A DNA stretch of 36,573 nucleotides from assembly GCF_027925155.1 (NCBI RefSeq), contig NZ_BSDY01000025.1, positions 1-36,573 on the forward strand, read 5' to 3'. This DNA is from Propionigenium maris DSM 9537. GTDB lineage: Bacteria > Fusobacteriota > Fusobacteriia > Fusobacteriales > Fusobacteriaceae. The notes under the pieces are model-generated. The model worked only from the letters and a program-made list of their open reading frames with translations. It ran no database searches and had not been told where the DNA came from. A program made the translations under genes and the position numbers. Positions 8,874-17,457 of this stretch are shown here, piece by piece; position 1 is the first letter of the stretch, and each line of letters opens with the position of its first letter.

Positions 8874-8954
8874 GTGAAAAAGAATTATTGAAACTGACAA
8901 TTATCAAAGGTTTCCGGTGGAAATTGTAAGATCAACTGTAAATGGATAGCATAA
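8874..8954 (+). CDS. Candidate micro-selenoprotein with two in-frame UGA codons (speculative)
   Basis: A GTG at 8874 sits five bases after a perfect AAAGGAGG, behind a strong promoter, yet read conventionally encodes only MKKNY. If both UGA codons (8889 and 8895) are read as selenocysteine the product is 26 residues, MKKNYUNUQLSKVSGG then NCKINCKWIA, with U-N-U and C-x3-C. A hairpin GGTTTCC/GGAAATT (8909-8915 and 8919-8925) with a GGU loop lies 24 and 18 bases past the two UGAs, within the range known for bacterial SECIS elements, which also favour a G at the start of the loop. Alternatives are a pseudogene or a non-coding RNA. No Sec machinery gene is in the window. Confidence 0.3.
8909..8925 (+). 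promoter_or_regulatory. SECIS-like hairpin
   Basis: A seven-base-pair stem, GGTTTCC with GGAAATT (five Watson-Crick plus two G-U pairs), capped by a GGT loop. Its placement relative to two in-frame TGA codons is the evidence. It could equally be a chance hairpin in a small RNA. Confidence 0.3.
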
Positions 8955-8971
8955 AGAAAGTTGTTTCAGAT

Positions 8972-9029
8972 AAATGAGTGTTTTTATTTTCCTTTCTTGT
9001 AGAAAACTACACCTATTCATTTCTTTTTA
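8972..9029 (+). terminator. Imperfect terminator-like hairpin
   Basis: AAATGA (8972-8977) pairs with TCATTT (9017-9022), with inner GTG/CAC and TTTT/AAAA pairs separated by bulges, then CTTTTTAA. It would end a transcript of about 200 bases from the promoter at 8803, defining a small independent unit. Confidence 0.4.
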
Positions 9030-9086
9030 ATTTCTGTTTAAATTTTATTTTTAATTTCAAGTTAGTAAATTTAGAAAGGAGTCCTA

Positions 9087-9185
9087 ATGGGATTCAGCTT
9101 TGTTTCGCAGGCTGTAGTATTTTCAGCTGTGGAAATTTTAATGTGTAGTCAGAGTGTGCTGCATTTTTTGTTGTGCAATCTATAA
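9087..9185 (+). CDS. Small hydrophobic peptide, unknown
   Basis: A 32-codon frame starting at ATG 9087 six bases after AAAGGA. It begins MGFSFVSQAVVFSAVEIL and continues with two cysteines and a hydrophobic end. It ends 22 bp before the C_GCAxxG_C_C gene and may be translated in the same transcript. No family is recognised; being short, it could be chance. Confidence 0.3.
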   Translation: MGFSFVSQAVVFSAVEILMCSQSVLHFLLCNL

Positions 9186-9207
9186 TTAATACAGGGGAGG
9201 AAATGCT

Positions 9208-9678
9208 ATGAAAATGGAAGTGAGTGTTAAAAAAATTAAAAGTGATGCAGAGGGTCTTTTTAGAAGGGGAGAATACTTTTGTTCTGAGGCAATAGTATCC
9301 TCTATCAGAAGTAATTTTGAGCTGGATATGCCAGAGGAGATGATAGCTATGGCTTCTGGATTTCCTGTGGGAATAGGAAGATCTAAATGTGTCTGTGGAG
9401 CAATCTCAGGAGGGATAATTGCCATAGGGTATTTCTTTGGTAGAACCAAGGGAGGAGATTCTAGGGTAGAAAAGGCTCTGGCTCTTGCCAATGAAATGCA
9501 GGAAGAGTTTAAGAAAAACCACAAGGTACTGTGTTGTCATATCCACACCAAGGGAATGGATATGGCTTCTGGAGAACATAAAGATCAGTGTGTAGGCTTC
9601 ACAGGAGAGGTAGCGGAGATAGCAGCAAATATAATAGTAAGGGAACTGGGGATTAAAAACCTGGACTTGGAGGTATAG
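9208..9678 (+). CDS. C_GCAxxG_C_C family putative redox protein
   Basis: A 156-residue cytosolic protein starting at ATG 9208, eight bases after GGGAGG. It carries the spaced cysteines that define this family: an N-terminal Y-F-C-S-E-A, a central S-K-C-V-C-G-A-I-S-G-G (here CGAxxGG), a C-C pair near residue 109, and Q-C-V-G-F near 131. The cysteines suggest metal binding or thiol redox chemistry; the biochemical role of the family is not established. The next gene, a TDT-type permease, begins one base after its stop, so the two form an operon. Confidence 0.8.
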   Translation: MKMEVSVKKIKSDAEGLFRRGEYFCSEAIVSSIRSNFELDMPEEMIAMASGFPVGIGRSKCVCGAISGGIIAIGYFFGRTKGGDSRVEKALALANEMQEEFKKNHKVLCCHIHTKGMDMASGEHKDQCVGFTGEVAEIAANIIVRELGIKNLDLEV

Positions 9679-9679
9679 A

Positions 9680-10615
9680 ATGATAGAAGGTGTAAAGAAA
9701 ACTCCCACACCTATAGCCGGACTTATGCTGGCTCTTGCAGCAGCTGGAAACCTCATGGCTTCCTACGGTATGGGAATTCGGAACTTATTTGGAATGGTAT
9801 CTTTTATTATATTTGTTTTTATTGTAGCAAAGAATTTTATGAATCCAGATTCATTGAAGGAGGACCTTAAAAATCCAGTTGTGGCAAGTGTTGTTCCCAC
9901 ATTTTTTATGGGAGGAATGGTACTCTCTACCTATGCAAAGCCATATATAGGTGGAGGAGCCTTTGTGGTATGGGGAGTATTTGTAATGCTGCATCTTTTC
10001 ATGATGGTCTTCTATACCAAAAGATTTTTAATGGATTTTAAGATTAAAAAGATATTTCCAAGTATATTTGTAGTCTATGTAGGAATAGTAGTGGCCAGTG
10101 TCACAGCACCTGCCTATGGAATGCAAGGTTTAGGGAAGGCATTATTTTGGTTTGGTTTGATATCCTATCTGGTACTCTTGCCAATAGCAGGATATAGGGC
10201 AATAAAGGTGAAAGGAATACCTGAACCAGCACTTCCCACCCTTGTGATATTTGCAGCACCGGCAAGTCTTTGTCTAGCAGGATATATGAGCAGCTTCCCG
10301 GAGAAAAGTGTGTCAATGGTAATATTTCTGACGACGCTATCTTTGATTATGTACCTTATTGTATTGGCCTTACTTCCTAAGCTTTTAAAGGTAAAGTTTT
10401 ATCCGAGCTATTCTGCCTTTACATTTCCATTAGTAATAAGTGCAATTGCAATGAAGATGACTAACGGATATCTGAAAGCAGTATGGAAAAGTAATGCTCT
10501 GGAAGGGATAGTTAAATTTCAGGAAGCGATTTCAGTGACAGCAGTACTCTATGTACTCTTTTGTTTTGTACAATTTTTATTTGTAAAGAGGAGAGCAGTA
10601 ACAGAAAAGGCATAA
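9680..10615 (+). CDS. TDT-family (TehA/SLAC1-like) permease
   Basis: A 311-residue integral membrane protein with about ten hydrophobic helices. Features are P-T-P-I-A-G-L-M-L-A at the first helix, F-F-M-G-G-M near residue 75, and P-A-L-P-T-L-V-I-F-A-A-P-A-S-L near 180, as seen in the tellurite-resistance/dicarboxylate/anion channel superfamily. Start ATG 9680 follows the stop of the upstream gene by one base, with GGAGG inside that gene's end, implying translational coupling. The substrate is unknown; an anion, organic acid or sulfur species handled with the C_GCAxxG_C_C partner is a guess from context. Confidence 0.75.
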   Translation: MIEGVKKTPTPIAGLMLALAAAGNLMASYGMGIRNLFGMVSFIIFVFIVAKNFMNPDSLKEDLKNPVVASVVPTFFMGGMVLSTYAKPYIGGGAFVVWGVFVMLHLFMMVFYTKRFLMDFKIKKIFPSIFVVYVGIVVASVTAPAYGMQGLGKALFWFGLISYLVLLPIAGYRAIKVKGIPEPALPTLVIFAAPASLCLAGYMSSFPEKSVSMVIFLTTLSLIMYLIVLALLPKLLKVKFYPSYSAFTFPLVISAIAMKMTNGYLKAVWKSNALEGIVKFQEAISVTAVLYVLFCFVQFLFVKRRAVTEKA

Positions 10616-10724
10616 GTTGCTAGAGAATTAATTAGGGTGGGATAATATTTGTTATGTTCCACTGAATAAAGCTATCGCAACTTTTTTCTTTTTCAAGTTC
10701 ACTTTAAATATAATTTACAAGAGT

Positions 10725-10756
10725 AAAAAAGGAGCTATTTTTAGCTCCTTTTTTTA
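10725..10756. terminator. Strong bidirectional-type terminator
   Basis: AAAAAAGGAGCT and AGCTCCTTTTTT flank a short ATTTTT loop. It closes the redox protein/permease operon. Confidence 0.9.
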
Positions 10757-10947
10757 TAGATGGGTTTGATTAATAAAATATACTGTATATGGCAGCTAAA
10801 AACTTAAAAAAGCTTTAGGAAAGCACAGGTAAAAAATTTTGTCAGGTCACTTTCCAGGAAAATATTGTACTTGAGAGTGGGTGAATCTTAAGAAAATTAA
10901 GTTTACATCAATTATCGTGAACAGCTATTCTTTAAATAAAATATATG

Positions 10948-10956
10948 TGCTATAAT
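10948..10956 (+). promoter_or_regulatory. Extended -10 promoter for the gene at 11010
   Basis: TGC followed by a perfect TATAAT (10951-10956) forms an extended -10 element. The -35 region (TTCTTT, 17 bp upstream) is weak, as is common with extended -10 promoters. Confidence 0.55.
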
Positions 10957-11009
10957 TCATTCAAATCAAATTTTAACGGAATAGCAATCGTTTTAATCAG
11001 GAGGTTGAT

Positions 11010-11564
11010 ATGAAAAAAATATTAAGTATCTTATTTTTATTAATGACATTAACAGCTTTTGGATCACCAATACTACCACAAAATTCCAATATTATGGTCA
11101 AGATGGATTCTACAATAGATTCCAACTCGGCTTTTGATGGTCAGATATTTACAGGTACTCTTCAGAGTAATATGACACTCCAGAATGGAGAAGTAGTTCC
11201 TGCGGGATCAAAGATATTTGGAAGGGTAATAGCTTCCAACTCAGCAGGAAATATATCAGGAAGCTCCAAGCTGGCAATAACCCTGACAGAAATGCAGGTA
11301 GATGGCTTTAACTATGGAATCAATACTACAGCAATAGGTTTTGAGGGAGAAAATCAAGCAGCGAGTACAGTAAGAACAGCTACCAGAACAGCGGCAGTTG
11401 GAGGACTCTTTAATAAAGCAAGGGGTTCAAGTGGATCCCAGGGACTTAAGGTAGGAGGAGCTCTAGGAGCAGGTGCAGGGATACTATCTAATAATGGAGC
11501 AATAGCAATAAGAGCAGGAGAGATACTACAATTTAGAACAACTACAGCAGTGGTAGTGGGATAA
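11010..11564 (+). CDS. Exported hypothetical protein
   Basis: A 184-residue protein with a clear signal peptide (MKKILSILFLLMTLTAFGS) and a start behind CAGGAGG. Residues 25-110 are beta-rich and contain V-V-P-A-G-S-K-I-F-G, which recalls the beta-barrel region of VirB10/TrbI proteins. The C-terminal half has a Gly/Ala-rich stretch (KVGGALGAGAGIL) like a glycine zipper. Probably periplasmic or envelope-associated. It is transcribed alone, between its own promoter and terminator. No firm family. Confidence 0.7.
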   Translation: MKKILSILFLLMTLTAFGSPILPQNSNIMVKMDSTIDSNSAFDGQIFTGTLQSNMTLQNGEVVPAGSKIFGRVIASNSAGNISGSSKLAITLTEMQVDGFNYGINTTAIGFEGENQAASTVRTATRTAAVGGLFNKARGSSGSQGLKVGGALGAGAGILSNNGAIAIRAGEILQFRTTTAVVVG

Positions 11565-11573
11565 TAGTTAGCT

Positions 11574-11603
11574 GAGCCGGAGGTATATCCTCTGGCTTTT
11601 TAA
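11574..11603 (+). terminator. Terminator after the exported protein
   Basis: AGCCGGAGG (11575-11583) pairs with CCTCTGGCT (11589-11597), including one G-U pair, around a TATAT loop and runs into a T-tract. Confidence 0.85.
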
Positions 11604-11769
11604 TTTTCAAATAAACATCTTGCAAAGAGTTCTTAAAGTTTCTTCCAATAGTTTTTTTGTTGATTATCCCCTCTTCCAAAGTTAAGCTTGATTAAGGAGA
11701 GTAATATTTATGAATGGTAGAGGAGATTATTTAAAATCAGAGATGGCATAGAGAGGGGAGGGGGAGTAA

Positions 11770-12045
11770 ATGAGACTGGAAGTAGCCACTTACAGGTTTG
11801 GTGAATATGATTTTTTAGAGGAGCTTGTGGAAAGGAATAGCTCTATATATGTATGGATCTACCTAAAGGGTAAGCCCCTGCTGAACAGGGAGGGAAAACA
11901 TCTGAAAAGAGCCTTTGACCAGAAGGAACACTCCCTTCACATAAGGAACTTTTGCAGAAAGTTTGCAGAGGATGAAGAGTACCGAAAGAAATTTATCTCA
12001 GAGTATGAATGGGATCCCTTTGAAGAGAAGAATGATAAAGTTTAA
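11770..12045 (+). CDS. Conserved-looking small cytosolic protein, unknown
   Basis: A 91-residue charged protein without signal or membrane segment, starting at ATG 11770 behind GGGGAGGGGG. Its N-terminal part alternates strand-like segments (MRLEVATYRFG and SIYVWIYLKG), and its C-terminal part is helical and rich in Glu, Lys and aromatic residues. I do not recognise the family. A minus-one overlapping frame (11963-12181) is a shadow. Confidence 0.55.
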   Translation: MRLEVATYRFGEYDFLEELVERNSSIYVWIYLKGKPLLNREGKHLKRAFDQKEHSLHIRNFCRKFAEDEEYRKKFISEYEWDPFEEKNDKV

Positions 12046-12057
12046 TATAACTCTCGA

Positions 12058-12115
12058 TGTAAAAGGACCTCCAAGTGAAGAACCTTTTGTATGTTTAGAC
12101 TGGAGTTTATTTATA
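12058..12115 (+). repeat. Dispersed repeat R3, copy 1
   Basis: A segment running GGACCTCCA, then CCTTTTGTATGTTTAGACTGGAGTTTATTTATA resembles 13959-14015, where GGCCTCCA is followed by TCTATGTTCAGGCTGGAGCTTATTCATA. In this copy the hairpin arms are degenerate. Confidence 0.4.
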
Positions 12116-12312
12116 CCACTATGTTTTTACCTCATAAAGGTAGGTTCCTGGTCGCACCCTATTCATTCGGTAAGAAAGTAAAAGGAGTCTAAGTATGGGC
12201 TCTACTAGCGTCTAGGTTGAAATATAAAGAAGATTTTCAATGAAGGAAGACCTCCAATGCGTAGGAATATTATAGTATTAAGGATTTTAATAAAATTATA
12301 TGAGGTACTTTT

Positions 12313-13818
12313 ATGAAAAAAAGGAGAATATTAACAGAGTTTGCAAGGGTGATCAATTCGGATCGTTACCAATATACTGAAAGTGATGTGCTTCTTATGG
12401 AGGAGATGCAGGACAGGGAAGCTGTTTTTGATATGTTCTTCCGGAAAACAGAGGATGGGGGATTTGCTGTAGTCAGCGGGATTCAGGAAGTGATCTCCCT
12501 TGTGGAAATACTGAATACAACCCCTGAAGAGGAGAAGCGAAGATATTTTTCAGAGATAATAGAGGAAAAGGAGCTCTTGGAATTTTTGGTGAAACTTAAA
12601 TTTACAGGAGAGATATACGCTATGAGAGACGGCGAGATAGTTTATCCTAATGAACCTATAGTAACGGTTAAAGCACCGCTAATTCAGGCAAAAATACTCG
12701 AAACTCCGATACTCAACATTATGAATATGAACCTGGCCATAGCTACAAAGGCCTCCATGGTAACCAGAGCAGCTAATCCAGTTCCTGTTTCCTCCTTTGG
12801 AAGCAGAAGAGCTCACGGGTTTGACAGTGCCGTATCAGGGAATAAAGCCGCCTATATAGGGGGATGCTCAAGCCACTCCAACTTAGTTACAGAGTATACC
12901 TATGGGATTCCAAGTGTTGGAACCATGGCCCACTCATATGTACAAGCCTTTGGATTGGGAAGAGAAGCTGAAAAAGAGGCTTTTGATGCTTTTATAAGAC
13001 ACAGAAAAACCAGAAAAAACAATACCTTAATTTTATTGATCGATACCTTCGATACTCTGGAGATAGGAATAAAAAATGCAGTTAAAGCATTTAAGAATGG
13101 TGGGATCGACGATTCCTATGAGGGATTATATGGAATAAGAATTGATTCAGGGGATCTGGCATATTTTTCAAAAAAATGCAGAAAAGCCCTCAATGAAGCA
13201 GGACTTTTTAAGGCTAAGATATTTTTGACCAGCTCCATCGATGAAGGGGTGATCAAGTCCCTGAAGGTACAGGGGGCAGAGGTAGATTATTTTGGTGTTG
13301 GTGACGCAATAGGTGTCAGTAAATCTAATCCATGTTTTGGAGGGGTTTATAAGATTGTTGAAGTGGATAAAAAACCTGTAATGAAACTATCTGAAGATGT
13401 AATAAAGATATCCAATCCTGGTTTTAAGGAGGTTTACAGGATCTATGATGCTGACGGGATAGCTTATGCAGATCTGATTACCCTGGTAAGATCCGACGAA
13501 GACAAGGAAAAATTAATCAATAACGAGGATATTGTGATTAGAGATGAAAAGTATGAATTTAAATCAAGTAAACTAAGGAGCGGGGAATACTCCATTAAAT
13601 TACTCACAAGGAAATATGTTCAGGGTGGAAAAATAATGGATGATTACAGGGAACTGTTGGACGCAGACCTATCCAGAGAATATTATTTAAAAGGTCTGGA
13701 AAAGATTTCCATAGAAAGAAGGAGACTGGAAAATCCTCATACCTATAAAGTAAACCTTTCCATACCGTTGATTAATCTGAAATATGAACTCATAAAAAAG
13801 ATCAAGGAAACCATATAA
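12313..13818 (+). CDS. pncB: Nicotinate phosphoribosyltransferase
   Basis: This enzyme joins nicotinate and PRPP (with ATP) to make nicotinate mononucleotide, the entry step of NAD salvage from nicotinic acid; it is cytosolic. The 501-residue length is normal for the family. Recognisable signatures are F-G-S-R-R-A-H-G (162-169), with the phosphoribosylation-site region G-T-M-A-H-S-Y-V (203-210, His207) and the phosphate-binding I-D-S-G-D-L near 277. D-Y-F-G-V-G-D and G-G-V-Y-K-I-V follow further on. The start at 12313 has only a modest GAGG upstream. It lies between small genes as a single transcription unit ended by the hairpin at 13963. Confidence 0.93.
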   Translation: MKKRRILTEFARVINSDRYQYTESDVLLMEEMQDREAVFDMFFRKTEDGGFAVVSGIQEVISLVEILNTTPEEEKRRYFSEIIEEKELLEFLVKLKFTGEIYAMRDGEIVYPNEPIVTVKAPLIQAKILETPILNIMNMNLAIATKASMVTRAANPVPVSSFGSRRAHGFDSAVSGNKAAYIGGCSSHSNLVTEYTYGIPSVGTMAHSYVQAFGLGREAEKEAFDAFIRHRKTRKNNTLILLIDTFDTLEIGIKNAVKAFKNGGIDDSYEGLYGIRIDSGDLAYFSKKCRKALNEAGLFKAKIFLTSSIDEGVIKSLKVQGAEVDYFGVGDAIGVSKSNPCFGGVYKIVEVDKKPVMKLSEDVIKISNPGFKEVYRIYDADGIAYADLITLVRSDEDKEKLINNEDIVIRDEKYEFKSSKLRSGEYSIKLLTRKYVQGGKIMDDYRELLDADLSREYYLKGLEKISIERRRLENPHTYKVNLSIPLINLKYELIKKIKETI

Positions 13819-13958
13819 AGAACCTCCCTTTGTCAAAATCTTTATAAAGTTACTATAGTTGAAATCATTTTATCAGAAAAGTAAAATAATAATGATTGTG
13901 AAGGTTTCTTCTATTATCAATATCTTGAAATTAAAAACTTTATGTGATTTTCGATATA

Positions 13959-14015
13959 TTAAGGCCTCCAGTTGGAGGTCTTTTTTCTATGTTCAGGCTG
14001 GAGCTTATTCATAAA
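13959..14015 (+). repeat. Dispersed repeat R3, copy 2
   Basis: Second copy of the element described at 12058. Here the inverted repeat is intact and serves as the pncB terminator; the tail TATGTTCAGGCTGGAGC is shared with copy 1. Confidence 0.4.
13963..13987 (+). terminator. Terminator after pncB
   Basis: GGCCTCCA pairs with TGGAGGTC and is followed by six T residues. Confidence 0.85.
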
Positions 14016-14085
14016 GGGGTATCTTTTAGCCTCAGAAATACAGGTAGATACCTGAGATATATCCTATCTATATACCAGGTGTGAT

Positions 14086-14116
14086 AAAAAAGCCTAGGTG
14101 TAAAAACACTTAGGCA
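14086..14116 (-). terminator. Terminator of the minus-strand methyltransferase gene
   Basis: Read on the minus strand, GCCTAAGTG and CACCTAGGC form a stem with a T-rich loop, followed by TTTTTT (complement of 14086-14091). It lies 120 bp downstream of the methyltransferase stop. Confidence 0.75.
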
Positions 14117-14236
14117 CGAATAAGATATAGATTTAAGACCCTAACCAATAGATTTGATCTAATGACTGGAGAGACCACATTAAATTTATAGTAAACGTAG
14201 AGAGCCTTCCAAAATGATTAATTTTATATGGGTGAT

Positions 14237-14935
14237 TTATTTAGTGCAGCTTATAACTAGTGGTAAATCCTTATAGCTATAGGCTTTTTTACTAAAGGAA
14301 CTGTAAACATTAATATTTTTAAATCCGACCTTCTCTAAATAATTAACCAATATGTCCTTTCTAATGGGTGTCAGTACTATCTTGTTTTCTATTACTTCAT
14401 CTGATGATTTTATAGTCAACCTTGTATGAAATAAAAATTCATCCCTTGTTTCATAGCTCCTCTCAAAAGTAATAAATTCATTGTCAATTATGGGAAGGGT
14501 AAAGATTTCATTATCTAAAATATAATCATAGTTTAAAATCTGGATCAATAACTTTCCATCTTGGTTTAAAACTTCATAAACACTCTTAATAAAGCTTATA
14601 ATCTCTTTTTTTGTTAAGTGGACCAATGTGTTTCCAAATGCAATAACCCCGTCAAACTTTTCATTTAATGACTGAATATTTAGCATATTTAATTTTTCAA
14701 ATTTAATGTGACCATACCGCTTCCTGGCCTCACTTATAAAACTTTCCTCTAAGTCAACTCCCATAATATTGTACTCAGATAGTGCAGCTGTCAGCTTTCC
14801 ATTAGCACAACCTATTTCAATTAGTTTTGAAAGTTTATTATCAAATTCACCTTTAACAAATTCAACCTGCTTTTCATTTAATGGAAAGATATTATCATAG
14901 TGTTTATTAATAGATTCATAAAAATTTCTCTTCAT
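14237..14935 (-). CDS. Class I SAM-dependent methyltransferase
   Basis: A 232-residue cytosolic protein starting at ATG 14935 behind GAAAGGATT. Motif I is L-I-E-I-G-C-A-N-G (38-46), the SAM-binding loop. An acidic residue follows the next strand (G-V-D-L, near 60), F-D-G-V-I-A-F-G-N-T-L is motif IV, and D-G-K-L-L-I-Q-I is the post-motif strand. The fold is that of Methyltransf_25/11 enzymes; the substrate cannot be told. It stands alone on the minus strand with its own terminator. It is more AT-rich than the flanking pncB and yyaL-like genes, which may hint at separate acquisition. Confidence 0.85.
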   Translation of the reverse strand: MKRNFYESINKHYDNIFPLNEKQVEFVKGEFDNKLSKLIEIGCANGKLTAALSEYNIMGVDLEESFISEARKRYGHIKFEKLNMLNIQSLNEKFDGVIAFGNTLVHLTKKEIISFIKSVYEVLNQDGKLLIQILNYDYILDNEIFTLPIIDNEFITFERSYETRDEFLFHTRLTIKSSDEVIENKIVLTPIRKDILVNYLEKVGFKNINVYSSFSKKAYSYKDLPLVISCTK

Positions 14936-15314
14936 TATAAAAATCCTTTCTATTCTATGTTATTTAAGTATAATCTAACCTGCTTAACTTTTAAATATCT
15001 AAATTATAGAGTTAACAGAGATAAAAATCGGTAACAGATATTACACTTTTAATTATTTTAAAAAAATTTGAGGTATAGATAGGTCTCTAAGGGGGGCCTA
15101 CTCCTACAATACAAAATAATACAGGAATAAATACTACACTTAGATTTTTATTTAAAAGAAGAGTTAAAAGTTTGAGATAGCATTTTTCAAATACTGCTTA
15201 TGAAGCTATGATATCTTTATATCCAGAGCTCCCTTCACCATACCAGCAGGGAGGAAGAAAGGAAATCCTTCGGTATCTTTATAGGGTAAGCCCTTGAATA
15301 CAGGAGGAGATTTT
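14936..15314. other. Intergenic region, nothing recognised
   Basis: AT-rich and divergent between the methyltransferase and the yyaL-like gene. No frame with a ribosome site other than the one that starts at 15315, and no convincing promoter pair. Confidence 0.4.
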
Positions 15315-17033
15315 ATGATAGATTTTAATAGAAACAACCTGGATCTGGGAGCCTCTCCCTACCTTCATCAACATAAGGATAATCCCATCAACTGGCAGGA
15401 GTGGAAGGAGGAGGTTCTTCAGTATGCAAAGGATAACAACAAGCTCATATTTCTTTCCATAGGCTACTCCACCTGCCACTGGTGTCATGCTATGGCAGGG
15501 GAAGCCTTTCAGGATGATGAGGTGGCCCGTTACCTAAATACCCATTTTGTCTCCATAAAGGTGGACAGGGAGCAAAGACCCGATATCGATGGCTTCTTCA
15601 TGGATTTTATTTCAGAGGTAGGGGGACAGGGGGGCTGGCCCCTCAACGTTTTTTTGAGACCCAACCTCTCTCCCATCTTTGCCCTTACCTATGCCCCAGT
15701 AAGGGAGAAGTACGGAAGACCCAGTTTTCTTAGTGTCCTGAAGGGGGTACGAAAGATGGAGACCTCCTATGAATATGTAGAGGAAGAGGGTCATAAAGAA
15801 GAGGAAAGGGCACCATCTCTTGAAGAGATAATTGATATCATTACCTCATATTTTGACAAAGAGTATGGAGGATTTGGAAGGGACGAGAAGTTTCCTCCCC
15901 ACTCCACCCTTCTCTTCCTTCTGAGCTACTATAGTGTAAAAAAAGATGCAGGGATCCTGCCCCTTATAGAAGAAACCCTGGATTCCATAGCCCTGGGAGG
16001 GCTCCACGACCATCTCCAGGGGGGATTTTTTAGATACTGTATAGACAGGGAGTGGAAGATCCCGCACTTTGAAAAGATGCTATACGATCAGGCTCTTCTT
16101 CTCTGGGTTTTTAGTTCCGCCTACAAAGTATTAAAAAAGGAGGAATACCGACAGGCTGCAAATAAAATAATTTCCTGCCTGGAAGAAACCTTTCAGGAGG
16201 GCAGCCTCTTCTATACCGCCCAGGATGCAGACACCCTTCACAGGGAGGGAGCTACCTACCTGTGGTCATGGGAGGAATTAACCAAAGCTCTTTCAGCAGC
16301 TGAACTTGGACTTCTATCTACCGTCTACCAGATCTCTTCAGAGGGAAATTTTTACGGAAAGATCCATCTGAACAGAAAAAACTTCATGCCGGTCTTCAGC
16401 ATAGAGGAAAAACTTTTAGGGATAAGAAATAGCAGACCACACCCCTTTGTAGATAAAAAAATTCTTACCAGCTGGAACGCCCTGACTGGGATCGGACTCA
16501 TAATGCACTGGAGAGCTACTGAAGAGCGCTCATCTCTCTATAAGGCACAAAACCTTCTAAAGGAGCTCCTTGACCTGCACTACAGAAACGGCGATCTGGC
16601 CCACTCCTCTCTGGATGGAAACCTTCAAAATGGAGAGTTCATGGGGGATTATGCCTCTCTTCTTCTTTTTGTTACCTACCTCCACGAGGAAGGTGGGGAA
16701 TACAGCAATCTCATGAACAGACTTCTGGACAAACTCATCTCCTTCAAGGGTAGGAGGTGGATAGAGAGCAGAAATTCAGATTTTAGGGAGGTAGGGGCTC
16801 TTCCATATGACACTCCGGTGCCCTCCTCTATATCTATGGCAGAGCTGGCTATCCTGAGAACGGACATCTTTTCAGACGGTTACCTTCGTCCACTGAACTT
16901 CACCGATCCTGTAAGTTGTGATTTTCACAACATGGTATCCCTCTTTACGAAAGGTTTTCTCCAGGTAGTTGAGAGCGATTCTCCCCTTTCCTGGAAGGAT
17001 CTTCCTCTAAATGCAGTGCAACTTAAAGGTTAA
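15315..17033 (+). CDS. Thioredoxin-domain (DUF255/YyaL, SPATA20-like) protein
   Basis: I choose ATG 15315 (572 residues) because AGGAGG lies eight bases upstream; an in-frame TTG at 15294 would put that site inside the gene. The N-terminal 165 residues are a thioredoxin-like DUF255 domain opening N-x-L-x-x-x-x-S-P-Y-L-x-Q-H and carrying the C-H-W-C pair (Cys54, Cys57) and D-R-E-Q-R-P-D. The rest is the alpha/alpha barrel typical of the family, with G-G-F-G-x-D-E-K-F-P and H-F-E-K-M-L-Y-D-Q-A motifs. Family members run to about 680 residues, so this one is on the short side. The physiological role is unknown; bacterial YyaL proteins are often annotated as thioredoxin-domain proteins. Confidence 0.9.
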   Translation: MIDFNRNNLDLGASPYLHQHKDNPINWQEWKEEVLQYAKDNNKLIFLSIGYSTCHWCHAMAGEAFQDDEVARYLNTHFVSIKVDREQRPDIDGFFMDFISEVGGQGGWPLNVFLRPNLSPIFALTYAPVREKYGRPSFLSVLKGVRKMETSYEYVEEEGHKEEERAPSLEEIIDIITSYFDKEYGGFGRDEKFPPHSTLLFLLSYYSVKKDAGILPLIEETLDSIALGGLHDHLQGGFFRYCIDREWKIPHFEKMLYDQALLLWVFSSAYKVLKKEEYRQAANKIISCLEETFQEGSLFYTAQDADTLHREGATYLWSWEELTKALSAAELGLLSTVYQISSEGNFYGKIHLNRKNFMPVFSIEEKLLGIRNSRPHPFVDKKILTSWNALTGIGLIMHWRATEERSSLYKAQNLLKELLDLHYRNGDLAHSSLDGNLQNGEFMGDYASLLLFVTYLHEEGGEYSNLMNRLLDKLISFKGRRWIESRNSDFREVGALPYDTPVPSSISMAELAILRTDIFSDGYLRPLNFTDPVSCDFHNMVSLFTKGFLQVVESDSPLSWKDLPLNAVQLKG

Positions 17034-17325
17034 TTAGTTAAACCTGCACCCCAATCAAATCTGTTTAAGTAGGAGAAGGATGGTTTTCTACCTCTTTGCA
17101 GCTCTTCAGAGTAGCTCTAAGACCCAGATTTTTTCTTACCATATTAACAGTATAATTCTTGGGATTTCGGATGTCGTGTGGGAGGTGACGGGAGGTACGG
17201 TGTCCTAACCATAGGAAGGTAGAAAAAAATTAACCATATGATACTCAATATAGTTGATATTTTAAGATACCGATAACTACTTAATATTTAGGAGCTATTA
17301 CTTATAATGAGAATAGTTAATTAAA

Positions 17326-17410
17326 AAGACACTCGATCTATTGAGTGTCTTTTTAAGCTAATAAAAACAGAAATTTCAAATTTAACAGACTGCATAATAT
17401 TTTTGATGTA
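17326..17410. repeat. Dispersed intergenic repeat R1, copy B
   Basis: AAAAAGACACTCGATC and the facing GAGTGTCTTTTT form a near-perfect bidirectional terminator (17333-17353) between convergent genes. It is followed by the shared R1 tail with AAAACAGAAATTTC, AAATTTAACAGACT and GCATAATAT. The remaining ~290 bp between 17034 and 17325 show no gene. Confidence 0.75.
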
Positions 17411-17457
17411 CAATGGCAGGAATATACTTAAACTACAAAACCCCTTTTTGACCTTCA

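Noticed and set aside
11963..12181. 72-residue frame overlapping the gene at 11770
   Set aside because: Starts inside the better-supported gene in another frame and lacks a ribosome site.
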